Below are positions 1-9,822 of a stretch of DNA of 64,000 bases, one piece after another. The position numbers and the translations under genes are program-made. Source of the stretch: Streptomyces hiroshimensis. GTDB lineage: Bacteria; Actinomycetota; Actinomycetes; Streptomycetales; Streptomycetaceae. Numbering within the stretch: position 1 is the first letter of the stretch; each line of letters begins with the position of its first letter. The stretch is from positions 462,140 to 526,139 of the forward strand of contig NZ_BMUT01000002.1 of the NCBI RefSeq assembly GCF_014650335.1, given 5' to 3'. The notes beneath the pieces are model-generated. The model ran no database searches. It was not told the origin of the DNA and saw nothing but the letters and a program-made list of their open reading frames with translations.

Positions 1-25
1 GGCGGGCCGGAATCTCCGGCCCGCC
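1..25. terminator. Perfect hairpin, terminator-like
   Basis: An 11-bp perfect stem (GGCGGGCCGGA / TCCGGCCCGCC) closes on three bases. It lies just past the stop codon of the minus-strand MFS gene, so it most likely ends that transcript. It may also serve a gene lying left of the window. Confidence 0.7.
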
Positions 26-40
26 CCCTCCGCGTGTTTC

Positions 41-1510
41 TCAGGCCGCGCGCCGCTTCCGCAGGCCCACCGCGACCGCCGCCGCCACCACCGCGACGAT
101 CAGGGCGTCCACGCCCAGCCCCACCCGGATGCCGCCCAGCGTCGCGGCCGCGAAGCCCGAGCCGCCCTCGGAGAGCGCAGCGGTACGGGCCGAGGCCACC
201 GCGCTCAGCAGCGGGATCCCGATCGTGAGCCCGACCTGCTGCGAGCTCGTCACCAGGCCCGTGGCCAGACCCTGCTCGGTGTCCGGCAGGCCCGACGTCG
301 CCGTCACCCCGTAGGCGACGATCGCCCACAGGTGCCCGACGCAGGCGACGCTCGCCGCCACCAGGGCCAGCCACGCGCCGGAGGAGTCCTGCCCCAGGGC
401 CAGCAGCGCGGCCGTGAAGACGGCCTGGACGGCCAGGCCGGCCAGCAGCGTGGTGCGGGTGCCGAAGCGGGCGATGATCTTCGGCGCGGTCATGCCGGCG
501 ACGACGGCGAAGACGCCCTGCACGCCGAAGACGAGCCCGGTGCGGAACGCCGAGAGCTCCAGCACCTCCTGCAGGTAGAGCGTGAGCAGGAAGACGACGC
601 TGCTCATCATCGCGAAGGTGATCAGGCCGGCCAGGTTCCCCCAGGCGACCGTGGGCCGCCGCAGCATCGGCAGCGAGACCAGCGGCTGCGCGGCGCGGGA
701 CTCCACGACCACGAAGGCCACCAGCAGCGCGACGCCCAGGACGAGCGAGACGAGGACGTCCGCGCCGCCGAAGCCGCGCTGGGCCGCGGTCGACAGCCCG
801 TAGATGAGGGCCAGCAGGCCGCCGGTGACGGTCACCGCGCCCGGGATGTCGATCCGGGGCCGCTCAGCGGGGCGGGACTCGGCGAGCAGGCCCGGTGCGA
901 GCGCGAGGATGCCGAGGCCGGCCACGGCCAGCAGGCCCATCGTCGAGCGCCAGCCCAGTGTGTCGGTCATGACGCCGCCGAGCACCATGCCGATGGTGAA
1001 GCCGAGGGAGAGCAGCGTGCTGCTGATGCCGAGGGCACGCTCGCGCTGCGGGCCCTCGGCGAAGGTCGTGGTCAGCAGCGACATGCCCGTCGGCACGATG
1101 ACGGCCGCGCCGAGCCCCTGCAGGGCGCGCCCGGCGAGGAAGACGGCCGGGGCCCAGGCGAGCGTGGCGAGCACGGAGGACGCGGTGAAGAGCGCGAGGC
1201 CGGCGAGGAAGACGCGGCGGCGCCCGTAGAGGTCGGCGATCCGGCCGGAGAGCAGCAGGAAGCCGCCGGAGGGCAGGGCGAAGGCGGTGACCGCCCACTG
1301 CAGGTCGGCCTGGCCCATGCCGAGGTCGTCGCCCAGGACGGGCAGGGCCACGTTCAGGATGGAGAAGTCCAGGGCCACGATGAACTGCGCGGCGCACAGC
1401 ACGAGCAGGACCAGCTTGTCGCGGGCGGACATGCCGGGCCCGGCCGCGGTGGCCGCACCGGCAGGGGATGTACGGGGAGGGGTCGTACGGGAAGGGGAGT
1501 CGATCGCCAT
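41..1510 (-). CDS. MFS drug-type exporter (DHA2-like)
   Basis: This is a multi-pass inner-membrane secondary transporter of the major facilitator superfamily, probably proton-driven efflux of a small toxic compound. The N-terminal helix carries the DHA2-like stretch DFSILNVALPVL, followed by the family motif A loop RIADLYGRRRVF. The hydrophobic pattern fits about 14 helices and the length is 489 residues. I chose the ATG at 1510 because GGAAG sits about 7 bases upstream; the open frame reaches 1612 but that extension would run into the divergent gene. It is divergent from an MmyB-type XRE regulator about 80 bases away, the usual arrangement for a locally regulated exporter. The substrate cannot be read from sequence. 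Confidence 0.88.
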   Translation of the reverse strand: MAIDSPSRTTPPRTSPAGAATAAGPGMSARDKLVLLVLCAAQFIVALDFSILNVALPVLGDDLGMGQADLQWAVTAFALPSGGFLLLSGRIADLYGRRRVFLAGLALFTASSVLATLAWAPAVFLAGRALQGLGAAVIVPTGMSLLTTTFAEGPQRERALGISSTLLSLGFTIGMVLGGVMTDTLGWRSTMGLLAVAGLGILALAPGLLAESRPAERPRIDIPGAVTVTGGLLALIYGLSTAAQRGFGGADVLVSLVLGVALLVAFVVVESRAAQPLVSLPMLRRPTVAWGNLAGLITFAMMSSVVFLLTLYLQEVLELSAFRTGLVFGVQGVFAVVAGMTAPKIIARFGTRTTLLAGLAVQAVFTAALLALGQDSSGAWLALVAASVACVGHLWAIVAYGVTATSGLPDTEQGLATGLVTSSQQVGLTIGIPLLSAVASARTAALSEGGSGFAAATLGGIRVGLGVDALIVAVVAAAVAVGLRKRRAA

Positions 1511-1593
1511 GCGCTCAGCTTCCGGCGCGCGGAAGAAACGTGGGGAGAGCGTGCTTATGGTGGTGGCCGCACCACCAGGCAAGGGGGAGAAAG

Positions 1594-2469
1594 TTGACCG
1601 GGTCGACCGCACAGCCGCGTCGCCGTCAAGAGCTGCGTGATTTCCTGATGAGCCGTCGGGCCAGGGTGTCCCCGGCCGACGTGGGCCTGCCGGACGGCGG
1701 GGGACGCCGGCGCACGCCCGGGCTGCGCCGCGAGGAGGTCGCGGTCCTCGCGGGCGTGGGCGCCTCCTGGTACCAGTGGCTGGAGCAGGGGCGGGAGATC
1801 ACCGTCTCGCCGCAGGTGCTGGACGCCGTGGCGAACGTGCTGAAGCTGAGCGGCGACGAGCGCCGGCACCTCTACGTGCTCGCCGGGCTGAACCCGCCGC
1901 AGCCGCAGTCCCCGTACGACCCGGACTACCTGTGCGAGGGCCTGCAGCGGCTGATCGACGGCTGGATGCCGTACCCGGCGCACATCATGGACCCGTACTG
2001 GAACCTGGTCGCCTTCAACGACTCGGCCCGCATGGTCATCGGCTTCCGCCGCAAGACGCGGCCGAACTGCCTGGTCGACTTCTTCACCGACCCCGCCTAC
2101 CGCGCCCGCGCGGCCAACTGGGAGCAGAACGCCCGGCGGGTCGTCGCCCAGTACCGCGCCGCGTGCTCGGAGCGCCCGGACGACGAGGGGTTCCAGGAGA
2201 TCGTGGCGGAGCTGTCCGCGGCGAGCCCGGAGTTCACGGAGCTGTGGGCGCAGGGCGACGTGCAGGCGGGCGGCCAGCTGATCAAGGAGTTCGACCACCC
2301 GGTGGCCGGGGAGCTGTACCTGGAGAGCACGCAGCTGCGTGTGCCGGCCCGGCCGGACCTGACGATCGTCATGCACAACCCCGTGCCGGACACGGGCACG
2401 GCCGCGAGGCTGGAGTGGCTCGTCTCGCCGGAGGGCCGGCGGGGAGGCATGTACTCCGTGGCGGGCTGA
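1594..2469 (+). CDS. XRE-family regulator with MmyB-like ligand domain
   Basis: A DNA-binding regulator. The N-terminal helix-turn-helix contains the family signature RRRTPGLRREEVAVLAGVG followed by WYQWLEQGR. A C-terminal MmyB-type domain of about 180 residues (family knowledge: a PAS-like ligand pocket) follows, including MPYPAHIMDPYWNLVAFN and VDFFTDPAYR. No ATG is available near the domain start. The best start is TTG at 1594, preceded by AAGGGGGAG; a GTG near 1540 is the alternative. The gene is divergent from the MFS exporter, so it probably controls that exporter in response to a small molecule. A second gene of the same type lies at 24293 beside another MFS exporter. Confidence 0.85.
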   Translation: MTGSTAQPRRRQELRDFLMSRRARVSPADVGLPDGGGRRRTPGLRREEVAVLAGVGASWYQWLEQGREITVSPQVLDAVANVLKLSGDERRHLYVLAGLNPPQPQSPYDPDYLCEGLQRLIDGWMPYPAHIMDPYWNLVAFNDSARMVIGFRRKTRPNCLVDFFTDPAYRARAANWEQNARRVVAQYRAACSERPDDEGFQEIVAELSAASPEFTELWAQGDVQAGGQLIKEFDHPVAGELYLESTQLRVPARPDLTIVMHNPVPDTGTAARLEWLVSPEGRRGGMYSVAG

Positions 2470-2498
2470 CGCGGACACGAGAACGGGGATCTTTACTA

Positions 2499-2518
2499 TT
2501 GGCATGCCTTTGGCATGC
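2499..2518. promoter_or_regulatory. Two direct TTGGCATGC repeats upstream of lipoprotein gene
   Basis: TTGGCATGC occurs at 2499-2507 and again at 2510-2518, 11 bases apart, close to one helical turn. Each copy contains the palindrome GCATGC. The pair lies in the 75-base gap between the XRE gene and the lipoprotein start and is much more AT-rich than its surroundings. It may be an operator or part of the lipoprotein promoter. This is inference from pattern only. Confidence 0.35.
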
Positions 2519-2544
2519 ATTCCCTTTACTTAAGGATCTTCGTC

Positions 2545-3315
2545 GTGTCCGCTTTCCTGCGCCGTGGTGCGCTCGCGGCCCTCGCCGCCGCCTCCCTCCT
2601 GACCCTTTCCGCCTGCGGAGACGGCGACAAGAAGGGCGAGGACGGAAAGCCGTCCGCCGCGCAGGACACGGCCGGCGCCGCCCCCGCCCCGGACAAGGGG
2701 TCCCGTCCCCTGACCGCCGAGCAGGCCAAGGCGGCCCTGCTCACCCCCGCCGACCTGCCCTCCGGCTGGGAGGTGAACAAGGACATCCCGGCCTACGACG
2801 TCGGCGCGACCGGCATGCAGTTCGGCAAGGCCGGCAAGGCCGCGTGCCAGCCCCTGCTCGACGTCTTCGTCGGCGCGGACAACGGCCCCAAGGCACAGGC
2901 CCACGCCATGACCGACCTCAAGCAGGCCGGCGAGACCGGGATCCAGATGACCCAGGGCGTCACCTCCTACCAGGAGGCCGAGGCCGTCAAGGTCATGCAG
3001 CGGAAGACCGACCTCGCCGCCTGCGGGAAGTTCACGGTCAAGGGCGCCGACGGCAGCACGGACGAGGCGGCCGGCAGCGAGCTGACCGTGCCCGCGCTCG
3101 GCGACGAGGCCCGCGGCGTGCGGGTGGTCTTCGCCGCGACCGAGCAGGGCGTGAGCATCCAGCACGACATCGCGGCCGTCCGCGTCGGCGGCACCGTCGT
3201 GACCGTCTCCCAGGCCAGCTTCACCACCGCCGACACCGCCGCCTTCGAGACGTCGCTGCGCAAGGCCGTGGAGAAGGTGCAGCAGGCGCAGCGGAAGGCC
3301 GGCGGCAAGGCCTGA
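2545..3315 (+). CDS. Putative secreted lipoprotein
   Basis: A 256-residue protein with a lipoprotein signal peptide: short basic start, hydrophobic core, then lipobox LSAC with the lipidated cysteine at residue 24. A low-complexity charged linker follows, then a globular domain of about 190 residues containing TPADLPSGWEV. This resembles PknH-like sensor/lipoprotein domains of actinobacteria, but only weakly. It should be anchored on the outer face of the membrane. Start: GTG at 2545, with AAGGA 8 bases upstream; an ATG at 2515 in frame lacks a ribosome site and would spoil the signal peptide. No specific function can be assigned. Confidence 0.8.
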   Translation: MSAFLRRGALAALAAASLLTLSACGDGDKKGEDGKPSAAQDTAGAAPAPDKGSRPLTAEQAKAALLTPADLPSGWEVNKDIPAYDVGATGMQFGKAGKAACQPLLDVFVGADNGPKAQAHAMTDLKQAGETGIQMTQGVTSYQEAEAVKVMQRKTDLAACGKFTVKGADGSTDEAAGSELTVPALGDEARGVRVVFAATEQGVSIQHDIAAVRVGGTVVTVSQASFTTADTAAFETSLRKAVEKVQQAQRKAGGKA

Positions 3316-3359
3316 TCCCGCGGCGGCCGGGCGGGGCGGCGCTGCTTATGCTCCCCGGT

Positions 3360-3710
3360 ATGACGGAGACGACGCTGGACCCCGAAGACCGCAAGCTCAT
3401 CACGCTGGCCCGCTCCGCGCGCGCCCGCAACGCCGTGCCCGAGGGCGCCGCCGTGCGCGACGAGACGGGCCGGACGTACGTGGCCGGCACGGTCGCGCTC
3501 GACTCGCTGCGGCTCAGCGCGCTGCGGACCGCCGTCGCCATGGCCGTCGCCAGCGGGGCGAAGTCGCTGGAGGCCGCGGCGGTCGTCTCCGAGGCGGGCG
3601 CCGTCTCCGACGAGGACCGGGCCGCCGTACGGGACCTGGGCGGGGCCGCGACCCCCGTGCTCCTCGCTGGGCCGGACGGCGCGCTGCGCAGCAGGGTCGA
3701 CGCGGGCTGA
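3360..3710 (+). CDS. Cytidine-deaminase-like protein lacking zinc ligands
   Basis: A 116-residue protein whose length, position immediately before era, and pattern (GAAVRDETGRTYVAGTVALD, then LSALRTAVAMAVASGAKSLE) follow the cytidine deaminase fold. The catalytic zinc motifs (His-Ala-Glu and Pro-Cys-x-x-Cys) are absent: the region that should hold HAE reads LSALRTA, and there are no cysteines at all. It is therefore probably not an active deaminase. The ORF is followed after three bases by a small membrane protein and then era, so it is likely co-transcribed with them. Start ATG 3360; an ATG 12 bases earlier is also in frame. Confidence 0.75.
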   Translation: MTETTLDPEDRKLITLARSARARNAVPEGAAVRDETGRTYVAGTVALDSLRLSALRTAVAMAVASGAKSLEAAAVVSEAGAVSDEDRAAVRDLGGAATPVLLAGPDGALRSRVDAG

Positions 3711-3713
3711 GCC

Positions 3714-4097
3714 GTGGCCCGCAACGAGACCCCGGCCGGCTTCGCCTGGCTCATGACCGCGGTGACGGCCGCCCTCACGCTCACCCTGGTCGTCGACTGG
3801 GCCGGCGGCGAGGGCTTCGACTGGATGACGGCCGCCTGGCTGATCGTCCTGTGGCCGCACGCCCTGAGGGACCTGCTGCGCGCACGCGGCCGCCGCCGGG
3901 CCGCCGACCGCGCCCACGCCGCCGGGTCCTGGAGCCTGTTCCTGGCCACCGCCGTCCTGTGGACCGGCCTCGTCCTCGGCTGGACGCGCGGGGAGAGCGC
4001 CAACTGGTTCGCCCTCGCCGCCGCCCTGCTGCTGCCCGCCGCCGGGGTCGTGTGGCTCGCCGCCGCGCTGGCGGGGCGGCGCACGCGGCGCGCCTGA
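3714..4097 (+). CDS. Small integral membrane protein
   Basis: A 127-residue protein with about four hydrophobic segments (AWLMTAVTAALTLTLVVDW, WLIVLWPHALRDLL, LFLATAVLWTGLVLGW, FALAAALLLPAAGVVWLAAAL) separated by short arginine-rich loops. The GTG start follows the previous stop codon by three bases, so it is translationally linked to the deaminase-like gene. I do not recognise a family. The context is a stable cluster with era. Confidence 0.7.
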   Translation: MARNETPAGFAWLMTAVTAALTLTLVVDWAGGEGFDWMTAAWLIVLWPHALRDLLRARGRRRAADRAHAAGSWSLFLATAVLWTGLVLGWTRGESANWFALAAALLLPAAGVVWLAAALAGRRTRRA

Positions 4098-4151
4098 GCC
4101 CGTCCGGGCCGCTGGTCGGCGGGTGGGCCGGGATCGGGGAGAATGGCCGGT

Positions 4152-5093
4152 ATGGATAACGCCTCGTCCCCCTCCCAGGCCCCCCACCGCGCGGGCTTCG
4201 CGTGCTTCGTCGGCCGCCCCAACGCGGGCAAGTCGACCCTGACCAACGCACTGGTGGGGACGAAGGTCGCGATCACCTCCAACCGTCCGCAGACCACGCG
4301 CCACACCGTGCGCGGCATCGTCCACCGGCCCGACGCCCAGCTGGTGCTCGTCGACACCCCCGGTCTGCACAAGCCGCGCACGCTCCTGGGCGAGCGGCTC
4401 AACGACGTGGTCCGCACCACCTGGGCCGAGGTCGACGTCATCGGCTTCTGCCTGCCCGCCGACCAGAAGCTCGGCCCGGGTGACCGCTTCATCGCGAGCG
4501 AGCTGGCCGGGATCAAGAAGACCCCGAAGATCGCCATCGTCACCAAGACGGACCTGGTGGACTCCAAGGCGCTCGCCGAGCAGCTGATCGCCATCCAGCA
4601 GCTGGGCGAGGAGCTGGGCATCCAGTGGGCGGAGATCGTCCCGGTCTCCGCGGTGGGCGACAAGCAGGTGTCGCTGCTGGCGGACCTGATCGCGCCGATG
4701 CTGCCGGAGAGCCCGCCGCTCTACCCCGAGGGCGACCTCACCGACGAGCCCGAGCAGGTCATGGTGGCCGAGCTGATCCGCGAGGCCGCGCTGGAGGGCG
4801 TCCGGGACGAGCTGCCGCACTCCATCGCCGTCGTCGTCGAGGAGATGCTGCCGCGGGAGGACCGGCCGGCGAACAAGCCGCTGCTGGACATCCACGCCAA
4901 CGTCTACATCGAGCGCCCCAGCCAGAAGGGCATCATCATCGGCCCCAAGGGCGCCCGCCTCAAGGAGGTGGGCATGAAGTCCCGCAAGCACATCGAGGCG
5001 CTCCTGGGTACCCCGGTCTACCTCGACCTGCATGTGAAGGTCGCCAAGGACTGGCAGCGGGATCCGAAGCAGCTGCGGAAGCTGGGGTTCTAG
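4152..5093 (+). CDS. era: GTPase Era
   Basis: Era is an essential GTPase that binds 16S rRNA and assists 30S ribosomal subunit maturation at the membrane. Visible motifs: P-loop GRPNAGKS at residues 21-28, switch region TTRHTVRG, G3 DTPG, and G4 TKTD. A C-terminal KH RNA-binding domain carries GIIIGPKGARLKEVG. The length, 313 residues, is typical. I chose ATG 4152 rather than ATG 4143 because the purine stretch GGGGAGA at 4136-4142 leaves proper spacing only to the second. The last 52 codons are repeated, nearly unchanged, 226 bases downstream (see 5164-5319). Confidence 0.97.
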   Translation: MDNASSPSQAPHRAGFACFVGRPNAGKSTLTNALVGTKVAITSNRPQTTRHTVRGIVHRPDAQLVLVDTPGLHKPRTLLGERLNDVVRTTWAEVDVIGFCLPADQKLGPGDRFIASELAGIKKTPKIAIVTKTDLVDSKALAEQLIAIQQLGEELGIQWAEIVPVSAVGDKQVSLLADLIAPMLPESPPLYPEGDLTDEPEQVMVAELIREAALEGVRDELPHSIAVVVEEMLPREDRPANKPLLDIHANVYIERPSQKGIIIGPKGARLKEVGMKSRKHIEALLGTPVYLDLHVKVAKDWQRDPKQLRKLGF

Positions 5094-5163
5094 GGCGTTC
5101 GGGGTGCGCCGTCGCCGTCCGAAGCCAGCGAAGCGCCCGCGAGGGCGGCCGAGATAGAGGGGT

Positions 5164-5319
5164 ATCGGCCCGAAGGGCGCCCGCCTCAAGGAGGTGGGCA
5201 TGAAGTCCCGCAAGCACATCGAGGCGCTCCTGGGTACCCCGGTCTACCTCGACCTGCATGTGAAGGTCGCCAAGGACTGGCAGCGCGACCCGAAGCAGCT
5301 GCGGAAGCTGGGGTTCTAG
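5164..5319 (+). pseudogene. Duplicated 3' end of era (KH domain tail)
   Basis: These 156 bases align without gaps to era 4938-5093, with only a few substitutions including the pair in cagcgCgaCccg. The copy includes the whole C-terminal KH motif and the same TAG stop. It lacks the rest of the gene and any start, so it is a non-coding remnant or at most a 3'-fragment. The 70-base spacer 5094-5163 is unrelated to era. The near identity suggests a recent duplication or ongoing gene conversion. Confidence 0.9.
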
Positions 5320-5337
5320 ACCCTGGGCGGCCGGGCG

Positions 5338-5610
5338 CTACGCGCCTTCCCGTAGCACCAGCCTGATCAGCTCACGCTGATCATGGCTGACATGAGGGTC
5401 CGCGCAGTGCACCGTGCGGCCGTCCACGTCGATCTCGTAGTGGAAGCCGTCCGGCACGCCTCGCACGCTCGCCGCCTCGGCGGGCGACGCGGCGAGCGCG
5501 CGGTGGGCCAGGGCCTGCACATGGGTGGCGTCGGGCCGGCCGTTCGTGTCCAGCTCGGCCCGGCGCTCGATGCCGGCGAACCCGCCGGTCCGGGTGATGA
5601 CGATCCGCAT
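5338..5610 (-). CDS. Emfourin-type inhibitor of the adjacent M4 peptidase
   Basis: A 90-residue protein beginning MRIVITRTGGFAGIERRAEL, the hallmark start of emfourin (the protealysin inhibitor family; family knowledge). It carries a C-terminal YEIDVDGRTVHCADPHVS segment. Emfourins bind and block intracellular M4 metallopeptidases of the protealysin type. The gene lies 29 bases downstream of exactly such a peptidase on the same strand, so enzyme and inhibitor are probably one operon. Start ATG 5610; a longer frame to 5670 would overlap the peptidase gene. No signal peptide is present, fitting cytoplasmic action. Confidence 0.85.
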   Translation of the reverse strand: MRIVITRTGGFAGIERRAELDTNGRPDATHVQALAHRALAASPAEAASVRGVPDGFHYEIDVDGRTVHCADPHVSHDQRELIRLVLREGA

Positions 5611-5639
5611 GGCGCCATTCTCGCCCCGGCGGGCGGCCC

Positions 5640-6698
5640 TTACGAGGCGGGTACGCCCACCTGCGACCACGCCTTGAGGACGGCCTGGACCTCGTCGCCC
5701 TCGCCGTAGAGCGACTTCGCCGACGCCACCGTCAGCCGGGCGAAGTCCGCGAACTGGGCGTCGGACGCCAGCTCGCCGCCGGTCAGCGTCGCGTACCAGA
5801 CCTTCCCGGCCCGCTCCCAGGCGTTGCCGCCGAGCGCGGTGGCCACGAGGTAGAAGGCCCGGTTGGGGATGCCCGAGTTGATGTGCACGCCGCCGTTGTC
5901 GCGCGAGGTGCGGACGTAGTCGTCCATCGTCGCCGGCTGCGGGTCCTTGCCGAGGACGTCGTCGTCGTAGGCCGTGCCGGGCGCCTTCATGGAGCGCAGG
6001 GCCACCCCGTGGTCGATGCCCGGCCCCAGCAGCCCCGCGCCGATCAGCCAGTCGGCCTGGTCGGCGGACTGCCCGAGGGCGTACTGCTTGATCAGTGAGC
6101 CGAAGACGTCCGAGACCGACTCGTTCAGCGCGCCGGACTGGCCGTAGTACTCCAGGTTGGCCGTGTGCTGGGTGACACCGTGGGTGAGCTCGTGGCCGAT
6201 GACGTCCACCGGGATGGTGAAGTCGAGGAAGACGTCCCCGTCGCCGTCCCCGAAGACCATCTGGCTGCCGTCCCAGAAGGCGTTGTTGTACCCCTGGCCG
6301 TAGTGGACCGTGGCGTCCAGCGGCAGGCCCGCGTCGTCGATGGAGTGCCGGCCGTAGGCCTTGAGGTAGAGGTCGAAGGTGGCGCCGAGCCCGGCGTGGG
6401 CGCGGTTGACCGTCGCGTCCTTCGAGGGCGCGTCGCCTTCGCTGTGCACCTTCTTGCCCGGCTGGGTAGCCCGGTGCCCGGCGTCGTAGATCGTCCGCTG
6501 CGGGCTGTCGGAGGGGGTGCCCGCAGGGGCGGCGACGCCGCGCAGGGCGGTGACCCGGCGCCGGGTGCGCTGCAGGGAGTCGTGTTCGAGGGTGCGCTGC
6601 GCGAGATCGGCGCGCGCGGCGTCGTCGGCCTGCGCGAGCCTGTCGAGCACGTGCGGCGGGACGATGGTGCAGAAAACGCTCTTCACGGTGTCACTCAT
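5640..6698 (-). CDS. M4-family (protealysin-like) metallopeptidase
   Basis: A zinc endopeptidase of 352 residues. The catalytic motif HELTH is in VIGHELTHGVTQ and the third zinc ligand is the Glu of ESVSDVFG. The substrate-binding block GGVHINSGIPNRAFY is present. The N-terminus lacks a signal peptide and instead has VPPHVLDRLAQ, the short propeptide motif of protealysin-type enzymes, which remain inside the cell or leave by a non-classical route. Start ATG 6698; the frame stays open to 6851 but the upstream part does not resemble the family. The inhibitor gene follows directly, so activity is likely held in check in cis. Confidence 0.92.
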   Translation of the reverse strand: MSDTVKSVFCTIVPPHVLDRLAQADDAARADLAQRTLEHDSLQRTRRRVTALRGVAAPAGTPSDSPQRTIYDAGHRATQPGKKVHSEGDAPSKDATVNRAHAGLGATFDLYLKAYGRHSIDDAGLPLDATVHYGQGYNNAFWDGSQMVFGDGDGDVFLDFTIPVDVIGHELTHGVTQHTANLEYYGQSGALNESVSDVFGSLIKQYALGQSADQADWLIGAGLLGPGIDHGVALRSMKAPGTAYDDDVLGKDPQPATMDDYVRTSRDNGGVHINSGIPNRAFYLVATALGGNAWERAGKVWYATLTGGELASDAQFADFARLTVASAKSLYGEGDEVQAVLKAWSQVGVPAS

Positions 6699-6849
6699 GG
6701 CCCGAATCTGACAGCGGCCCCCGGCCTTGTCAGGCCCCGGCGCACCGATTAACACAATCGAGTGGCACCGTTCCGTGTGCCGGGCCGTGTCCCGCATGCT
6801 GGAACGCCCGTACCGCATCCCGTCCGGCTCGGCTACCGTGCTGTGCATC

Positions 6850-8801
<1,952 letters not shown>

Positions 8802-8843
8802 GGGGCGCGGGGAACTGCGCGACAAGCCCCCACCGGCCCGCAG
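8802..8843 (+). repeat. Streptomyces-type short intergenic repeat (GGGGCGCGGGGAACTGCGCGA class)
   Basis: Immediately after the leuA stop is GGGGCGCGGGGAACTGCGCG followed by a C-rich tail ending in GCCCGCAG. I recognise this as a word that recurs after many Streptomyces genes; its function is not established and it may act as a 3' processing or termination element. The remaining gap to 9050 holds a small hairpin CCACCGtatcCGGTGG near 8911 and nothing else I can name. Confidence 0.6.
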
Positions 8844-9050
8844 TGGACCGCGCTTCCAGCGGAGTGCTCGGTGCCGGTGCGGCGCGTCGTCAAGAGGCCC
8901 CGGGGAAAACCACCGTATCCGGTGGCCTCGTGGCGAGATCCCCCGTATGACGCCCGCAGTCTGCGCACGGGGTACTGACGTCGCATCATCGATGTGGCTA
9001 ACATCACGTCAACGCGGCGACGAGGCCGTGGCGTTATGGAGGTGTGCGCC

Positions 9051-9791
9051 GTGATGCACGCGCAGGGCCGACCCGGCCGGGACCGCTGTGTGGTGGGCGT
9101 ACGCACCGTATGGCGCACGGTGGGCGACGGCGAGTTCTACTGCCCCGGATGCGGCGGCGACCGCAATTACCGCCGCCGCACCGGGCGCCGCCGCCTCGTG
9201 GCCTTCGGCCTGCCGCTGCTGCCGCGCGGCCCCGTCGGACCGGTCGTGGAGTGCTCCGCGTGCCGCGCCCGCTACGGCACGGACGTTCTCGACCACCCCA
9301 CCACGATCCGCTTCTCCGCGATGCTGCGCGACGCCGTGCACACCGTCGCCCTCGCCGTCCTCGCCGCGGGCGGCACCGAGGCCCGTACGGTCCGAAGAGC
9401 CGCCGTGGGTGCCGTCCGGGCCGCGGGCTTCGTGGACTGCAGCGAGGAACAGCTGATCACCCTGATCGAGGCCCTCGCCGCCGACACGGGCCGTCTGCCC
9501 GGCGCCTACGGCACCGACCTGGGCACGCCGTCCCCCTACGCCGGGCGTGACGGCTTCGACCCCCGGGGTACGGCCCTCGCCATCGAGCTCCACGAGGCGC
9601 TGGAGCCCCTCGCCCCCCACCTCGCCCCCGCCGGCCGCGAATCGATCCTGCTGCAGGGCGCCCGCATCGCCCTCGCCGACGGCCCCTACCGGCCCGCGGA
9701 GCGCGAGGTGCTCGCCACGGTGGGCCGGGCGCTCATGCTCTGTCCGGAGGACACGGACCGGCTGCTGGCCGCGGCGCGGACGCCCTCGTAG
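9051..9791 (+). CDS. Zinc-ribbon / TerB-domain protein
   Basis: A 246-residue protein. The N-terminal third has two CxxC knuckles (CPGCGG and CSACRA), 40-odd residues apart, forming a zinc ribbon. The rest is helical and resembles the TerB tellurite-resistance fold, with TVALAVLAAGGTEARTVRRA and the acidic end ALADGPYRPAEREVLATVGR. TerB domains bind metal and act in stress-response complexes, but the exact role here is unknown. I place the start at GTG 9051, 8 bases after GGAGG; the ATG at 9054 is nearly as good. It is monocistronic and convergent with the next gene. Confidence 0.7.
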   Translation: MMHAQGRPGRDRCVVGVRTVWRTVGDGEFYCPGCGGDRNYRRRTGRRRLVAFGLPLLPRGPVGPVVECSACRARYGTDVLDHPTTIRFSAMLRDAVHTVALAVLAAGGTEARTVRRAAVGAVRAAGFVDCSEEQLITLIEALAADTGRLPGAYGTDLGTPSPYAGRDGFDPRGTALAIELHEALEPLAPHLAPAGRESILLQGARIALADGPYRPAEREVLATVGRALMLCPEDTDRLLAAARTPS

Positions 9792-9822
9792 GGAGCGGCG
9801 CCCGCCTGCAGGCCCCCGCCGC

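Noticed and set aside
332..1597. Plus-strand 421-residue frame opposite the MFS gene
   Set aside because: Highly charged low-complexity translation typical of antisense shadows; the minus-strand frame encodes an obvious transporter.
2097..2450. Minus-strand small ORF inside the XRE gene
   Set aside because: Shadow frame within a gene with clear domains on the plus strand.
2967..5219. 750-residue minus-strand frame across era
   Set aside because: It is the antisense of era and its neighbours; no domain is visible.
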